From Rhizobium tumorigenes (GTDB lineage: Bacteria > Pseudomonadota > Alphaproteobacteria > Rhizobiales > Rhizobiaceae), in the NCBI RefSeq assembly GCF_003240565.2, contig NZ_CP117257.1:248001-312000 (forward strand): a stretch of 64,000 nt of DNA, given 5' to 3'. Positions 53,463 through 62,155 of this stretch are shown here, in pieces. The notes under the pieces are model-generated. The model worked only from the letters and a program-made list of their open reading frames with translations, was not told the origin of the DNA and made no database searches. The stretch's first letter is position 1; every line of letters begins with the position of its first letter. The translations under genes were made by a program, and so were the position numbers.

Positions 53463-56400
53463 TCATCTTCCATAACCTTCGCGCGAACGGGGTTCTAGCG
53501 CCCTCATATGCGGCTGTCTCCGACCATCCTTGTCACTCCAGTTCAAGGCAACTTCCATTGCGGGGTGTCCAGCCACGTTGGCCATCGGTCCCTGGCTGCC
53601 GCTGGCGCTGGGCTTCACATCCCCAACCGGCGTTGACATAACGGGTCTACCAAGATCGTCACGCCTTTTCGCAGCAACAAGATTACCTGACCCGTCAGAA
53701 GCACTTGCGAGATCATTTCTTGCGCTTGAACTGTCCATAGTCGGCACCGGATGAGTGCTTTCTACCAACTTGTTATAAATATGCTCGGCTCCCTGAAACG
53801 ACAAAGAAACGGTATGATCGACATCGGAGACAGCCGGGGTGACTAATGGGTGGCCAACCGACGGGGCAGAAGAGTTACCGAAACCGGATCGTGTATGAAT
53901 TCCAGGCGCGACTTGTTGCTGACCATTTTGAACAGCAGTGATTGCGGCCCGCGCCGAGTGTTCGACGCGCAACCATTGGGCCTCCGTTAAATCGGGGAAG
54001 TCTTCGAGACGTGGCTGTAATGAGGACCGCACCTTCGGTGGATGCTCGTTAAACGGTCTGGTGGGTATCGTGCTACACATCTTTCTCTCTATGCATTCGA
54101 CAGCGGCTCGCGGCACCCGTAAGGATTTATCCCAGTGAGATTTGATGATTGCATCGATTTCCTCCAAGGCGGCGGTGGTTAGCCAAGAGTCGTCATCGAA
54201 TTCTGCTCCCGAGGAGCTCGGCGCTTGCTGTGGGTGGCCACCAGACTTACCAATGAGTGGCTCCTGGTTAGCGGGCATCATGTCATTCCTCTCAGACACA
54301 TCCACTTTCTGGAAAGCGTCGCCAAATCTGGGCTTGTGCAGATCCATGACAATAGTCTCCACCGCTGAGGGCTTCTTGGAAAGCGATTCGCACGCGGCAT
54401 CGATCTCTGCCAGGACCGTGTCGGTGAACTCAGGGAAATCGGGGAAATCGTCGGGGCTCGTTTGTGGCAAAATGTTCGCATGCGGTGCGAGGTCATGAGA
54501 AAATCTGACGGCCGCACCGCCATCGCCACCCCTCCCCTGTTCGTCCGAGCGGGCACTGCTGAGACCGTCGAGAATTTCAATGTATGGGCTATGAGAACTT
54601 GCCTCAGCACCCGAAACAGCAGTGGTTACATGCGCGGAAAGACCCTGAGCTTCGTGGCCAAAGCGCAGGTTGACCGCTGAATCTTCGAGCTCCTCTAGCC
54701 TTTGGGTCGACGCCGAGATGATGTCACCCGAATTTCTATCAGTCTCGTAACCGGTATCTCTCCCGAACCATTCTGCGGGTGGGCCCGAATAGAAAGTGGA
54801 CACAGAGGTAGCATCTGGAGACGCCGAGCTTTCCTGCGATGCTCTGTCTGCCGATGTCTGAACATCGTTCATGCCCGCCTCGGGCAGACCTTGTCTGCTA
54901 GCCAAATGCGCGAGCCTCGTCTCGCCGTTTACGGGCGAAGACGGCGAGATAGTATTGAACTCTAGGTCTAAGCTTCCCTGCCGCTGAGTGACCGATCCGC
55001 TTGCCTCGGAGGGGTGCTGACTTTCGCGCGGTCGCGTTGTTCCTAGTGTCGCTAAATCCGACAAGAGACCAGGTTCCCCGCTGCGCCTGTCGGGGTTTTC
55101 ACCTGGAAGCTCACGTAAGTACCGCGTAGCGATGCGGAAATCGCCGTTATTACGTCGCGAAATCACGGGTGCATTCGCTCTGGCTTCGGAAGGTCCTAAC
55201 GACACCGCAACGGTCTCACGAGGCAGGTTTGAAGATCTATCTGGATCACGCGCCATTTGATTGTTTAGTTCAATAGGCCTGTGAAAATGGTTTTTGACCT
55301 CAACAAGAAATTTAGGACGTTTTTGGTTGACAGATGGTGGTCGCTGGTCATGGCTTTCGAAGCCGTCAGCAATTTGCGTAATACTTTTTTTGTCAGGGGT
55401 GGTTTGCAGCCGCTTGGTGGTAGAGCTCTCGGCTAGCGCATCCCCTCTAAATCCCGAACCGTCCCAGATACGGGCTTTTTTGACTTCATTAGATTTTGCG
55501 ATCACACCTTGAAACTCCGTGGTGATCGCGTGCTGAAGAGAACGATGGACAGATGCCATCCTCTCGGAAAACGCCTCTTCAAAAGTTTCTTTCTGGAATT
55601 CACCTCGCTTACTTTTGTGGCTACCTATAAGGGCAATGTCGCGCTGTAAATTCATTGAAAACTTTCTAGAAAACTCTCGCAGAAAGTCGTCTTTTGTTTT
55701 GTGTGAGCTCAAGTCGCTTTGCTCTGCAAGCCTTAGCGCTACGCCGCGTTGAAAAGAAGTAACTGGAAGATCAGCAGAATCTGGATGTTGGGCAAACGCA
55801 GCGCTTCGACAGAGACGACTCCAAACGCTCCCAACCCAGTGCTGCTGTCTCTCTTCCAGCGGACGATTGCGAACATTCATCAGCGCACGTAAAGCGTCTG
55901 GTTTTCGCTCCCAAGTGGACGCTCCGCTATTTCCTGCGACTTGCTCATTCTCGAAAACCGTCGCGCCGTCGCGGGTTACAATTGCAATTTTGTCAAACGT
56001 CTTATTGTTTTCGACGTCGAAAGCTACACGTGGCCACATTGAGTAGTAGTGATCATGCGTGTCAGCGTCCGTTAATACACTTGACGCTATGTATCTTTTT
56101 TCTATTGCTTTCTCAAAACGATCGTGAATAGCTGTGAAACTAGTTATTCTATCCGTCGCGACAATATTCAATTCTGTTTTATAACCACATAGGCGAGCTT
56201 TCTTTAGAAGAGACCTATATTGATGTGGAGAGTAGCATGACTCCAGTATTATGTTTGCTTTATTTTCTATACCGCGATCAAATAGTTTGTGATACCATTC
56301 GGTGATAGCAGACGAATTCTGTCGCTCTACCAAATGCGAGCCATTCATGAGGGCAGTGTTGTTGCCAGGAATGTATGCGTTGAGATCGTCCGGTATTATC

Positions 56401-56612
56401 AGTTGGGTACTTTCACTTCCGAATCTGCTTCTGATTTGGCGAACCATAGTGCTCTTACCTGCACCGGGTTGACCGCTCACTACCGCAAAAGTAGGCTTTG
56501 CAACAGGTGGTCCAAACGCTCCGATTGCTGGAATTATTTGGTTTTCGAATATCTCCTGTCGGTCTGGCGGGGACAGAGACACCGATCTATCAACTCTGAG
56601 GTCATCCTTCAT
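53463..56612 (-). CDS. Large zeta-toxin-domain protein with Arg-rich C-terminus (putative T4SS effector)
   Basis: A 1049-residue protein starting at ATG 56612, preceded by GAGGAG. An upstream frame start at 56654 is less likely. Residues about 15-220 form a zeta-toxin/P-loop kinase domain: Walker A 'VVSGQPGAGKSTMVRQI' (residues 47-55), 'IIPDDLNAYIPGN', 'ANIILESCYSPHQYRSLLKK'. Zeta toxins phosphorylate UDP-sugars or related nucleotides. The remaining 800 residues are polar, low in hydrophobics and probably disordered, with repeated 'DDFPDFPEFTDTVLAEIDAA' and 'LTTAALEEIDAIIKSHW'-like segments. It ends 'RALEPRSREGYGR', an Arg-rich tail like the VirB/D4 secretion signals of VirE2, VirE3 and VirF. 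The gene overlaps the small upstream gene by 11 bp. Secretion into plants is inferred. Confidence 0.8.
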   Translation of the reverse strand: MKDDLRVDRSVSLSPPDRQEIFENQIIPAIGAFGPPVAKPTFAVVSGQPGAGKSTMVRQIRSRFGSESTQLIIPDDLNAYIPGNNTALMNGSHLVERQNSSAITEWYHKLFDRGIENKANIILESCYSPHQYRSLLKKARLCGYKTELNIVATDRITSFTAIHDRFEKAIEKRYIASSVLTDADTHDHYYSMWPRVAFDVENNKTFDKIAIVTRDGATVFENEQVAGNSGASTWERKPDALRALMNVRNRPLEERQQHWVGSVWSRLCRSAAFAQHPDSADLPVTSFQRGVALRLAEQSDLSSHKTKDDFLREFSRKFSMNLQRDIALIGSHKSKRGEFQKETFEEAFSERMASVHRSLQHAITTEFQGVIAKSNEVKKARIWDGSGFRGDALAESSTTKRLQTTPDKKSITQIADGFESHDQRPPSVNQKRPKFLVEVKNHFHRPIELNNQMARDPDRSSNLPRETVAVSLGPSEARANAPVISRRNNGDFRIATRYLRELPGENPDRRSGEPGLLSDLATLGTTRPRESQHPSEASGSVTQRQGSLDLEFNTISPSSPVNGETRLAHLASRQGLPEAGMNDVQTSADRASQESSASPDATSVSTFYSGPPAEWFGRDTGYETDRNSGDIISASTQRLEELEDSAVNLRFGHEAQGLSAHVTTAVSGAEASSHSPYIEILDGLSSARSDEQGRGGDGGAAVRFSHDLAPHANILPQTSPDDFPDFPEFTDTVLAEIDAACESLSKKPSAVETIVMDLHKPRFGDAFQKVDVSERNDMMPANQEPLIGKSGGHPQQAPSSSGAEFDDDSWLTTAALEEIDAIIKSHWDKSLRVPRAAVECIERKMCSTIPTRPFNEHPPKVRSSLQPRLEDFPDLTEAQWLRVEHSARAAITAVQNGQQQVAPGIHTRSGFGNSSAPSVGHPLVTPAVSDVDHTVSLSFQGAEHIYNKLVESTHPVPTMDSSSARNDLASASDGSGNLVAAKRRDDLGRPVMSTPVGDVKPSASGSQGPMANVAGHPAMEVALNWSDKDGRRQPHMRALEPRSREGYGR

Positions 56613-56946
56613 TGTCGCGTGGCTCCTCAAAATTCGTGAGCCACGGATCAACAAATATTTTGACGAAATGGTTCAATTCCTCGGTCTGCCGTGCTGCCTC
56701 TACAGCGCTACCGTTGAGACCTTCCAATTGACGGGAAAATTCGATACGTTTTGCGTCAGCTAAGGCATATCGGGATGCGAGGTCCACGAAGCGTTCGTGG
56801 CCTCCGTACTTAAAGGTGATGAGCCTTGAGGTGAGTGCTCCCAACAGATCGTGAGCATCGTTAATAATCTCAAATGCCAATTTGTCGCGGTAGCACTTTG
56901 AAAGCCCAAGTTCACCACCCAGTCGGCAATCCACTTTTGGAATCAT
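56602..56946 (-). CDS. Small partner protein of the zeta-toxin-like effector (antitoxin or chaperone)
   Basis: A 114-residue, mostly helical acidic protein: 'LSKCYRDKLAFEIINDAHDL', 'FVDLASRYALADAKRIEFSR', 'EELNHFVKIFVDPWL'. The ATG at 56946 has GGAG upstream. Its end overlaps the start of the zeta-toxin gene by 11 bp, the layout of toxin-antitoxin pairs and of effector-chaperone pairs such as VirE1-VirE2. I do not recognise the sequence as a classical epsilon antitoxin, so either role is possible. Confidence 0.6.
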   Translation of the reverse strand: MIPKVDCRLGGELGLSKCYRDKLAFEIINDAHDLLGALTSRLITFKYGGHERFVDLASRYALADAKRIEFSRQLEGLNGSAVEAARQTEELNHFVKIFVDPWLTNFEEPRDNEG

Positions 56947-57166
56947 GGTAACACTCCAGGTTAAATTGATTTAGTAAAATACACCATCCAGTAATACTTT
57001 CTGATTACAAACAAGGCCTTCGTTGTTACATATGAAATTTGGAAACAATCCCAACGACGCCTGCGCTTGCCTGCCGCTTTTGCCGTCTGATGCAGGGTGA
57101 AGCGCATTCAGATCGACGTTGCGGATTTCGCTAAATCGGGACAGGGATTTCAGTAAGATCCCATGG

Positions 57167-57772
57167 GAGTGATCGGCCTCTATGTTGACCCGCCAGCCCA
57201 CGCCGTCGTGTTGTCGGTCGATGAGAAAAGCCAAATCCAGGCGCTCGACCGCACCCAGCCGGGCCTGCCGATGAAGAAGGGCCGGCTCGGCACCATGACC
57301 CACGACTATAAGCGGCACGGCACAACCACGCTGTTTGCCGCCCTCAACGTTCTCGACGGTACGGTCACCGGCCGCAACATGCCAACATGCAGCGTCATCA
57401 GGAGTTTATTCGCTTCCTCAACGCCATTAACGCCCAGGTGCCGGACGACAAGGCTGTCCACGTCATTCTCGACAACTATGCTGCCCACAAGCATCCTAAG
57501 GCGAGAGCCTGGCTCGACCGTCACGAGCGTTTCACCTTCCACTTCACTTTGACCTTAAGCTCATGGCTCAACGCGGTGGAGGGTTTCTTCGCCAGGCTGT
57601 CGAAGCGGCGTCTGAATCGCGGCGTTTTCCATTCCGTCGTCGATCTTCAGGCCGCCATCAACCGGTTCCTCGTTGAGCACAACAAAAAGCCAAACCCTTC
57701 ACTTGGACCGCCGATCCCGACAAAATAATCGCCGCCTTTAAACGCGGGCACCAAGCGTTAGTTTCCATCCAC
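57167..57772 (+). pseudogene. IS630-family transposase, truncated and frameshifted copy
   Basis: Nearly identical in DNA to the 3' half of the complete IS630 at 28409-29560. It starts abruptly at '[18 protein letters not shown]'. Frame breaks occur at about 57380 (extra bases in the 'RNMQRH' region) and about 57697 (one base missing in AAGCCAAACCC). The right end CCACTAG is retained. The N-terminal half is absent, so this is a dead copy next to the aldehyde dehydrogenase gene. Confidence 0.85.
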
Positions 57773-57849
57773 TAGCGTGCCTTCCGATCCGCGTGAAGTG
57801 GATTGCGCTGCGACCTTGTTCGCGAAAGGAATCGAGTAAGCCCTTAGAC

Positions 57850-59280
57850 TCAGCCCGCGACGAGTTTCGTTTCGAGGAATTCCTCCATGCCCCAACGCCC
57901 GCCTTCGCGCCCATTGCCGGACTGCTTGTAGCCGCCGAAGGGTGTGCCAGGCGCGCGCGCGGAACCGTTGAGCTGTACCATGCCGGCTCGGACATTCCTG
58001 GCCACACGCTTGCCCTTCGCGGCGTCTTCCGTGTGAATGTATGCCGAAAGGCCATACACGGTGTCGTTTGCTAGCTCTATCGCCTCCTCTTCGCTATCGA
58101 ACGGTGTGATCGCGAGAACAGGTCCGAACACTTCATCGCGGAACAGAGAATGTTCGGGCGAAACGCCCGCGAACACGGTCGGGCTGACAAAGTATCCGTG
58201 CTGATGATGCTCGGGCCGGCCGCGCCCTCCGGTGACAAGGTTTACGCCTTCACCGACAGCCTGATCGATGCAACTCAGGACCTTGTCGTACTGCACCTTC
58301 GATGAAAGCGGCCCGATGTGGGTGCCAGGGAGATCGGCTCGTTCTACGACAATTCCTTCTGCCACTTCCGTGGCAATATTAACCGCACGATCATAGACGC
58401 TGCGCTCGACCAGCATGCGGGTCGATGCATTGCACGATTGCCCGGTGTTGTTAAAGCAGAAGTTCGCGGTCCAACGCACAGCCTTTTCGACGTCCGCATC
58501 AGCGAAAACGATACTAGGCGACTTTCCGCCCAGTTCGAGTGAAACGCGCTTGATGCTTGGTGCGGCAGCTTGCGAAATCGCAATGCCGGCACGTGTCGAA
58601 CCGGTAAAGGAGATAACGTCGACGTCCGGATGTGAGACCATGGCAGCTCCCGTCACAGCGCCAGTGCCTTGCACAAGGTTGAAAACACCCTTTGGCAAAT
58701 TGGCAGCCTCGACGATTTCGGCGAAGATCTGACCGGACACTGGCGATACTTCCGAAGGCTTTAGTACCACGGTGCAACCTGCAGCCAAAGCCGCGCCAAC
58801 TTTCAGGGTAATCTGGTTGAGCGGCCAGTTCCATGGAGTGATAAGTGCTGCGACGCCAACCGCTTCACGCAGGATTTCTTGGTTTTCGATCCCGACGAGA
58901 GCCGGCTCGGCAAAATGGAATTCCTGCAGGGCTTTGATGAACGCGCGCAAATGGTTTGCTCCAGCGCCGACCTGGCTTGTACGAGCGAAGTCGATCGGAG
59001 CACCCATTTCCGCTGCGAGCGCACTCGCCAGATCTTCGGTCCGGGCTACATAGGCATCCAGAAGCCGGTTCAGGGCATCGACACGAACGCTCGTTTCGGA
59101 GGTGCTCCAAGCCGGCAGAGCCTTTTTCGCGGCCTTAACAGCGCTATCAACGTCGTCTGCGGATGCGATGTGAAACTCAGCGAATGCTTCCTCGGTGGAC
59201 GGATTCACAGCCCAGAAGGTTCGCCCGCCTGTCGTTGGCTGCCAGATGTTGTCGATATAAATGCTCGGGCGAGGTGCCAT
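57850..59280 (-). CDS. Aldehyde dehydrogenase (NAD(P)-dependent)
   Basis: A 476-residue cytosolic aldehyde dehydrogenase that oxidises an aldehyde to its acid. Visible motifs are 'ITPWNWPLNQITLKVGAAL' and 'LKPSEVSP' (cofactor site), 'SFTGSTRAGIAI', 'VSLELGGKSPSIVF' (general-base Glu), 'NNTGQSCNASTRM' (catalytic Cys) and 'EVFGPVLAI' (Glu). The length is standard. It starts at ATG 59280 with AAAGGG upstream. It is the last gene of a minus-strand set with an alcohol dehydrogenase, MmgE/PrpD protein and ABC transporter, which suggests oxidation of an imported compound through alcohol and aldehyde steps. Confidence 0.92.
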   Translation of the reverse strand: MAPRPSIYIDNIWQPTTGGRTFWAVNPSTEEAFAEFHIASADDVDSAVKAAKKALPAWSTSETSVRVDALNRLLDAYVARTEDLASALAAEMGAPIDFARTSQVGAGANHLRAFIKALQEFHFAEPALVGIENQEILREAVGVAALITPWNWPLNQITLKVGAALAAGCTVVLKPSEVSPVSGQIFAEIVEAANLPKGVFNLVQGTGAVTGAAMVSHPDVDVISFTGSTRAGIAISQAAAPSIKRVSLELGGKSPSIVFADADVEKAVRWTANFCFNNTGQSCNASTRMLVERSVYDRAVNIATEVAEGIVVERADLPGTHIGPLSSKVQYDKVLSCIDQAVGEGVNLVTGGRGRPEHHQHGYFVSPTVFAGVSPEHSLFRDEVFGPVLAITPFDSEEEAIELANDTVYGLSAYIHTEDAAKGKRVARNVRAGMVQLNGSARAPGTPFGGYKQSGNGREGGRWGMEEFLETKLVAG

Positions 59281-59462
59281 TGCAGTACCCTTTCGTTGGT
59301 TGTTGTTGACGGGCCGTCTCCAATTCGAAGATCATGCCGCTCGACTTGGAAACGTGGACTTCTTGCCTACCGACCTGACTTCTGTCCGATTGAAAGGCCA
59401 GGCCGAAAATAAACCAAGAGACAGAATGTTGCGGCCCGTCGGTGGTGTTGTAGGCTTGTGCG

Positions 59463-60494
59463 TCAGTTGATCAGAACGATCCGACCATCGACCCGACCCT
59501 GCTCAAGGCGTAACATCGCTTCATTGACTTCGGACATCTCCATCGGCTTCAGGACCCCTTCCTCCGCAAGTCAGTTCACATCCTTGAGGTCCTCTGTTGT
59601 CCCGGTGATGCTGCCGATGATCGAAAGCCCGGTCACTGCCAAGGTGTAGAGAGGAACGACTAGTTCACCGCCATAAAGCCCGACCTGGATAGTTCGCCCG
59701 CCCTTTCGTAAAATACTGAAGGCCAGCCCGGAGGTTTCCCGATTATTGACGAAATCCAGTACGGCGCTAACCTTGCCGCCTTTGACCTCGATCACCTTTG
59801 CCGCGGTGTCATCGCCCGCGAGAGCCAAGAAGTGGTCTGCGCCTTCGCCCAAAGCGAGATTGCGTTTGGCATCTGATTTATCAATGACCAAGATCTTGTT
59901 TTCTGTCAGCGCTCTCAGGATGGCGACGGCCTGAAGACCGAGACCGCCTACCCCGATGACAACTACCAGCTGTTCCGGCGCGACTGGCATGATCTTGCGG
60001 ATGGCGGACCGAACTGTAACGCCAGAGCAAGCGTATGTTGCCGCCAAAACCGGATCGATAGTGCCGGTCGCAGCAAGGTATCGCGAATGTGGCACGATCA
60101 CATCGGCGAAACCGCCGTGTTGCATGAAGCCAAGGCTGCGACTTCCGACAGCGCAAACATTGTCGCGATCGTTAAGGCAATCGTCGCATTTCCCGCAGCC
60201 GAGCCACGGGTAGACAATGACCTGGTCGCCCATCTTTACGCCCTCAGCGTCCGGACCAAGGGCTGATACCTTGCCGACAATCTCGTGGCCCATGGCGATC
60301 GGATTTTCCGGCTGGGGCCGTTGCAACACACCACGGCTTCCGAAGTCAGTCACGCCCTGCCAGGTATGCAGATCCGAGTGGCAGACTGCGCAGTATGTTA
60401 CATTAACGATAACCTGCGTTCCAGTCGCCCCAGGCGTTGCGATCTCGACAGCTTCCAACTTGCTATGATGTGTCCTGTTCAGCCAAGCCTTCAT
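59463..60494 (-). pseudogene. Zinc alcohol dehydrogenase with premature stop
   Basis: ATG 60494 (strong GGAGG upstream) opens a medium-chain, zinc-dependent alcohol dehydrogenase: 'VTYCAVCHSDLHTW' and 'MGHEIVG' (catalytic zinc ligands), 'GCGKCDDCLNDRDNVC' (structural zinc, four Cys), 'VIGVGGLGLQAVAIL' (NAD fold). After 'GTTEDLKDVN' a TGA (59571-59573) stops the frame. The same frame then continues with the expected family C-terminus 'LAEEGVLKPMEMSEVNEAML', 'RVDGRIVLIN' and a final stop at 59463. One base change would restore the gene. The truncated 307-residue product lacks the last C-terminal helix and is probably impaired. A sequencing error is possible. Confidence 0.8.
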
Positions 60495-60787
60495 CTTTTC
60501 CTCCAAAGTTTCATAGAATGGGCGCGGCACGCGCGGGGTGGCACCAGACCTATCCGTGCTCGGACAGAACCATCGCTCGCGCAGGCCCTTGCGCCGGTTA
60601 CCAGAATGGTTGCAGCGACCCCCGTCGCAAGCCGCTCCTGTCTCATTAATCCTCAAAACACGTCGCCTCGGTCACCGGCGCACCGACGTTCAGTCCAGTG
60701 TTTGCTGCAATGCTCGGCTGGACGCAAACAACAGGTACGCAAGAGGTAGCGCTAGCAAGGTGTTGGCTAGTAGTTTAGCTTCGACAT
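60495..60787. other. Gap between MmgE/PrpD and alcohol dehydrogenase genes
   Basis: About 290 bp without a gene. It is longer than expected inside an operon, so an internal promoter for the two dehydrogenases is possible; none was recognised. Confidence 0.4.
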
Positions 60788-62155
60788 TCACTCGAGTTCC
60801 CTCATACCCTCCGGGTCAAGTGGAGTGGAAGGTTCCGCAAGGGTGTCGAACAATGGCTTGAAGCCGCTGACAGGCAAGTTATCGAGTGCTGCCAGAATCC
60901 GGGCGCGGCGCTCTTCTTTCAGCACCTGCGCACCGAGCAGTTGAAATTTCTCTTTTACTTGCTCGTAAGACATTGGATTGGCCACATCCCCGAGTGGATA
61001 AAGAACCGTCAGGACTTCTTCGCCCTCACCCTGATCCATGATCACCCGGCAAGGCGTTCCCTTTGGAAAGCTCGCGGCGAAATCCATGTGGGCCAGCAAG
61101 ACGGTACGCGCCGAGAGTTCGAGAACGAGTGGATCCTTGAGGTGACTAGGATCGACTGGCTGCAAGGCTCGACTACCGTAGATGGCTGCAAGCGCACAGC
61201 TGAAGTGATAGCTGTATTGTGCACCTTCCAGCGTTGCAGGGTTACGCTCGTTCGACAGTTTAAGCCCCTCGGCAAATGTCTCGATGCGAAGGCTAACGAT
61301 CGGAACACCTGGTCGGCGTAGTTCAAGTATGGCGTCGATAGCCGCGTGCATGTAGCGGCAGCACGCATACGGCTTCAGATAACAATCTTCGAGCCACCAA
61401 TGAATGCCGAGATCGCCGGTAAGAACCGCGCGCGTGTAGCGCTTCCCATCGTCCAGGAGGTCAAGCGGACCGGTCGCTCCAGCCTGAGCGCGGAAGGCCG
61501 CCGTCAGCCCTGTCACGACAGCTGGCGGAATGCATTCCTTGACGGTGTTGCCGTCGGCCTTAGAGACCGCTTCGTTGATACCTATCGGGCCTTCGGCGCC
61601 GGCGATCCCGATTGCATTGGCCATCTGAAAAGTGGTCAGTTTCAGGAGACGCCCTGCGCCTGCCGCAACACCGAAGTTTACCCAGCGACCGCTGATATAG
61701 GTGTCGATCGTTTCCGTCGGGCGAGCAGTGGCAACGCGCAATGCGATGTCATAGCCAACCGCAATTGCCTCAAAGATCTCCTCGTCGCTCGCGCCTATTT
61801 GTTGTGCGACGGCCAGAACAGCCGGAATAATTCCAGCACCAGGATGCCCGGCTGCGCCACGGTGACCGTCATCGAGATCGAGAGCACTCGCGGCTGCGGA
61901 ATTCGCCATAGCCGCACCGACGATAGAGAGGCTCCGATCGGTCAACCAGACATCGACCGGACCTTGACCATAGGCGGCATAGGCGGCCTTTCTGGCCGCG
62001 ATAGCCAAGTCGGAGTTGAATCCCGCCGCACTCGCCGCGAGAAGGTCTGTGATGAGTACCGCGCAAGCTTGCCGTGCGGAGTGTGGAAGGCTACCAGCCG
62101 GATGGGTAGCCGCGAAATTCGCAAGTTCCTGAATAGCGTGCATGACTGGCATCAC
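60788..62155 (-). CDS. MmgE/PrpD-family protein
   Basis: A 455-residue protein of the 2-methylcitrate dehydratase (MmgE/PrpD) family, which includes cis-aconitate decarboxylase and iminodisuccinate epimerase. Blocks seen: 'AAASALDLDDGHRGAAGHPG' (active-site DD-G-H motif), 'AVGYDIALRVATA', 'GRWVNFGVAAGAGRLLKL', 'KPYACCRYMHAAIDAILEL' (conserved K-P-Y-x-x-C-R). The start overlaps the end of the ABC ATPase gene (GTG 62155, or the adjacent ATG 62152), so they are translationally coupled. In this setting it likely dehydrates or epimerises an imported acid. The substrate cannot be told. Confidence 0.88.
   Translation of the reverse strand: MMPVMHAIQELANFAATHPAGSLPHSARQACAVLITDLLAASAAGFNSDLAIAARKAAYAAYGQGPVDVWLTDRSLSIVGAAMANSAAASALDLDDGHRGAAGHPGAGIIPAVLAVAQQIGASDEEIFEAIAVGYDIALRVATARPTETIDTYISGRWVNFGVAAGAGRLLKLTTFQMANAIGIAGAEGPIGINEAVSKADGNTVKECIPPAVVTGLTAAFRAQAGATGPLDLLDDGKRYTRAVLTGDLGIHWWLEDCYLKPYACCRYMHAAIDAILELRRPGVPIVSLRIETFAEGLKLSNERNPATLEGAQYSYHFSCALAAIYGSRALQPVDPSHLKDPLVLELSARTVLLAHMDFAASFPKGTPCRVIMDQGEGEEVLTVLYPLGDVANPMSYEQVKEKFQLLGAQVLKEERRARILAALDNLPVSGFKPLFDTLAEPSTPLDPEGMRELE

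Noticed and set aside
56947..56990. vir box upstream of the zeta-toxin partner gene
   Set aside because: The best match to TNCAATTGAAAY has three mismatches out of twelve, too weak in AT-rich DNA.
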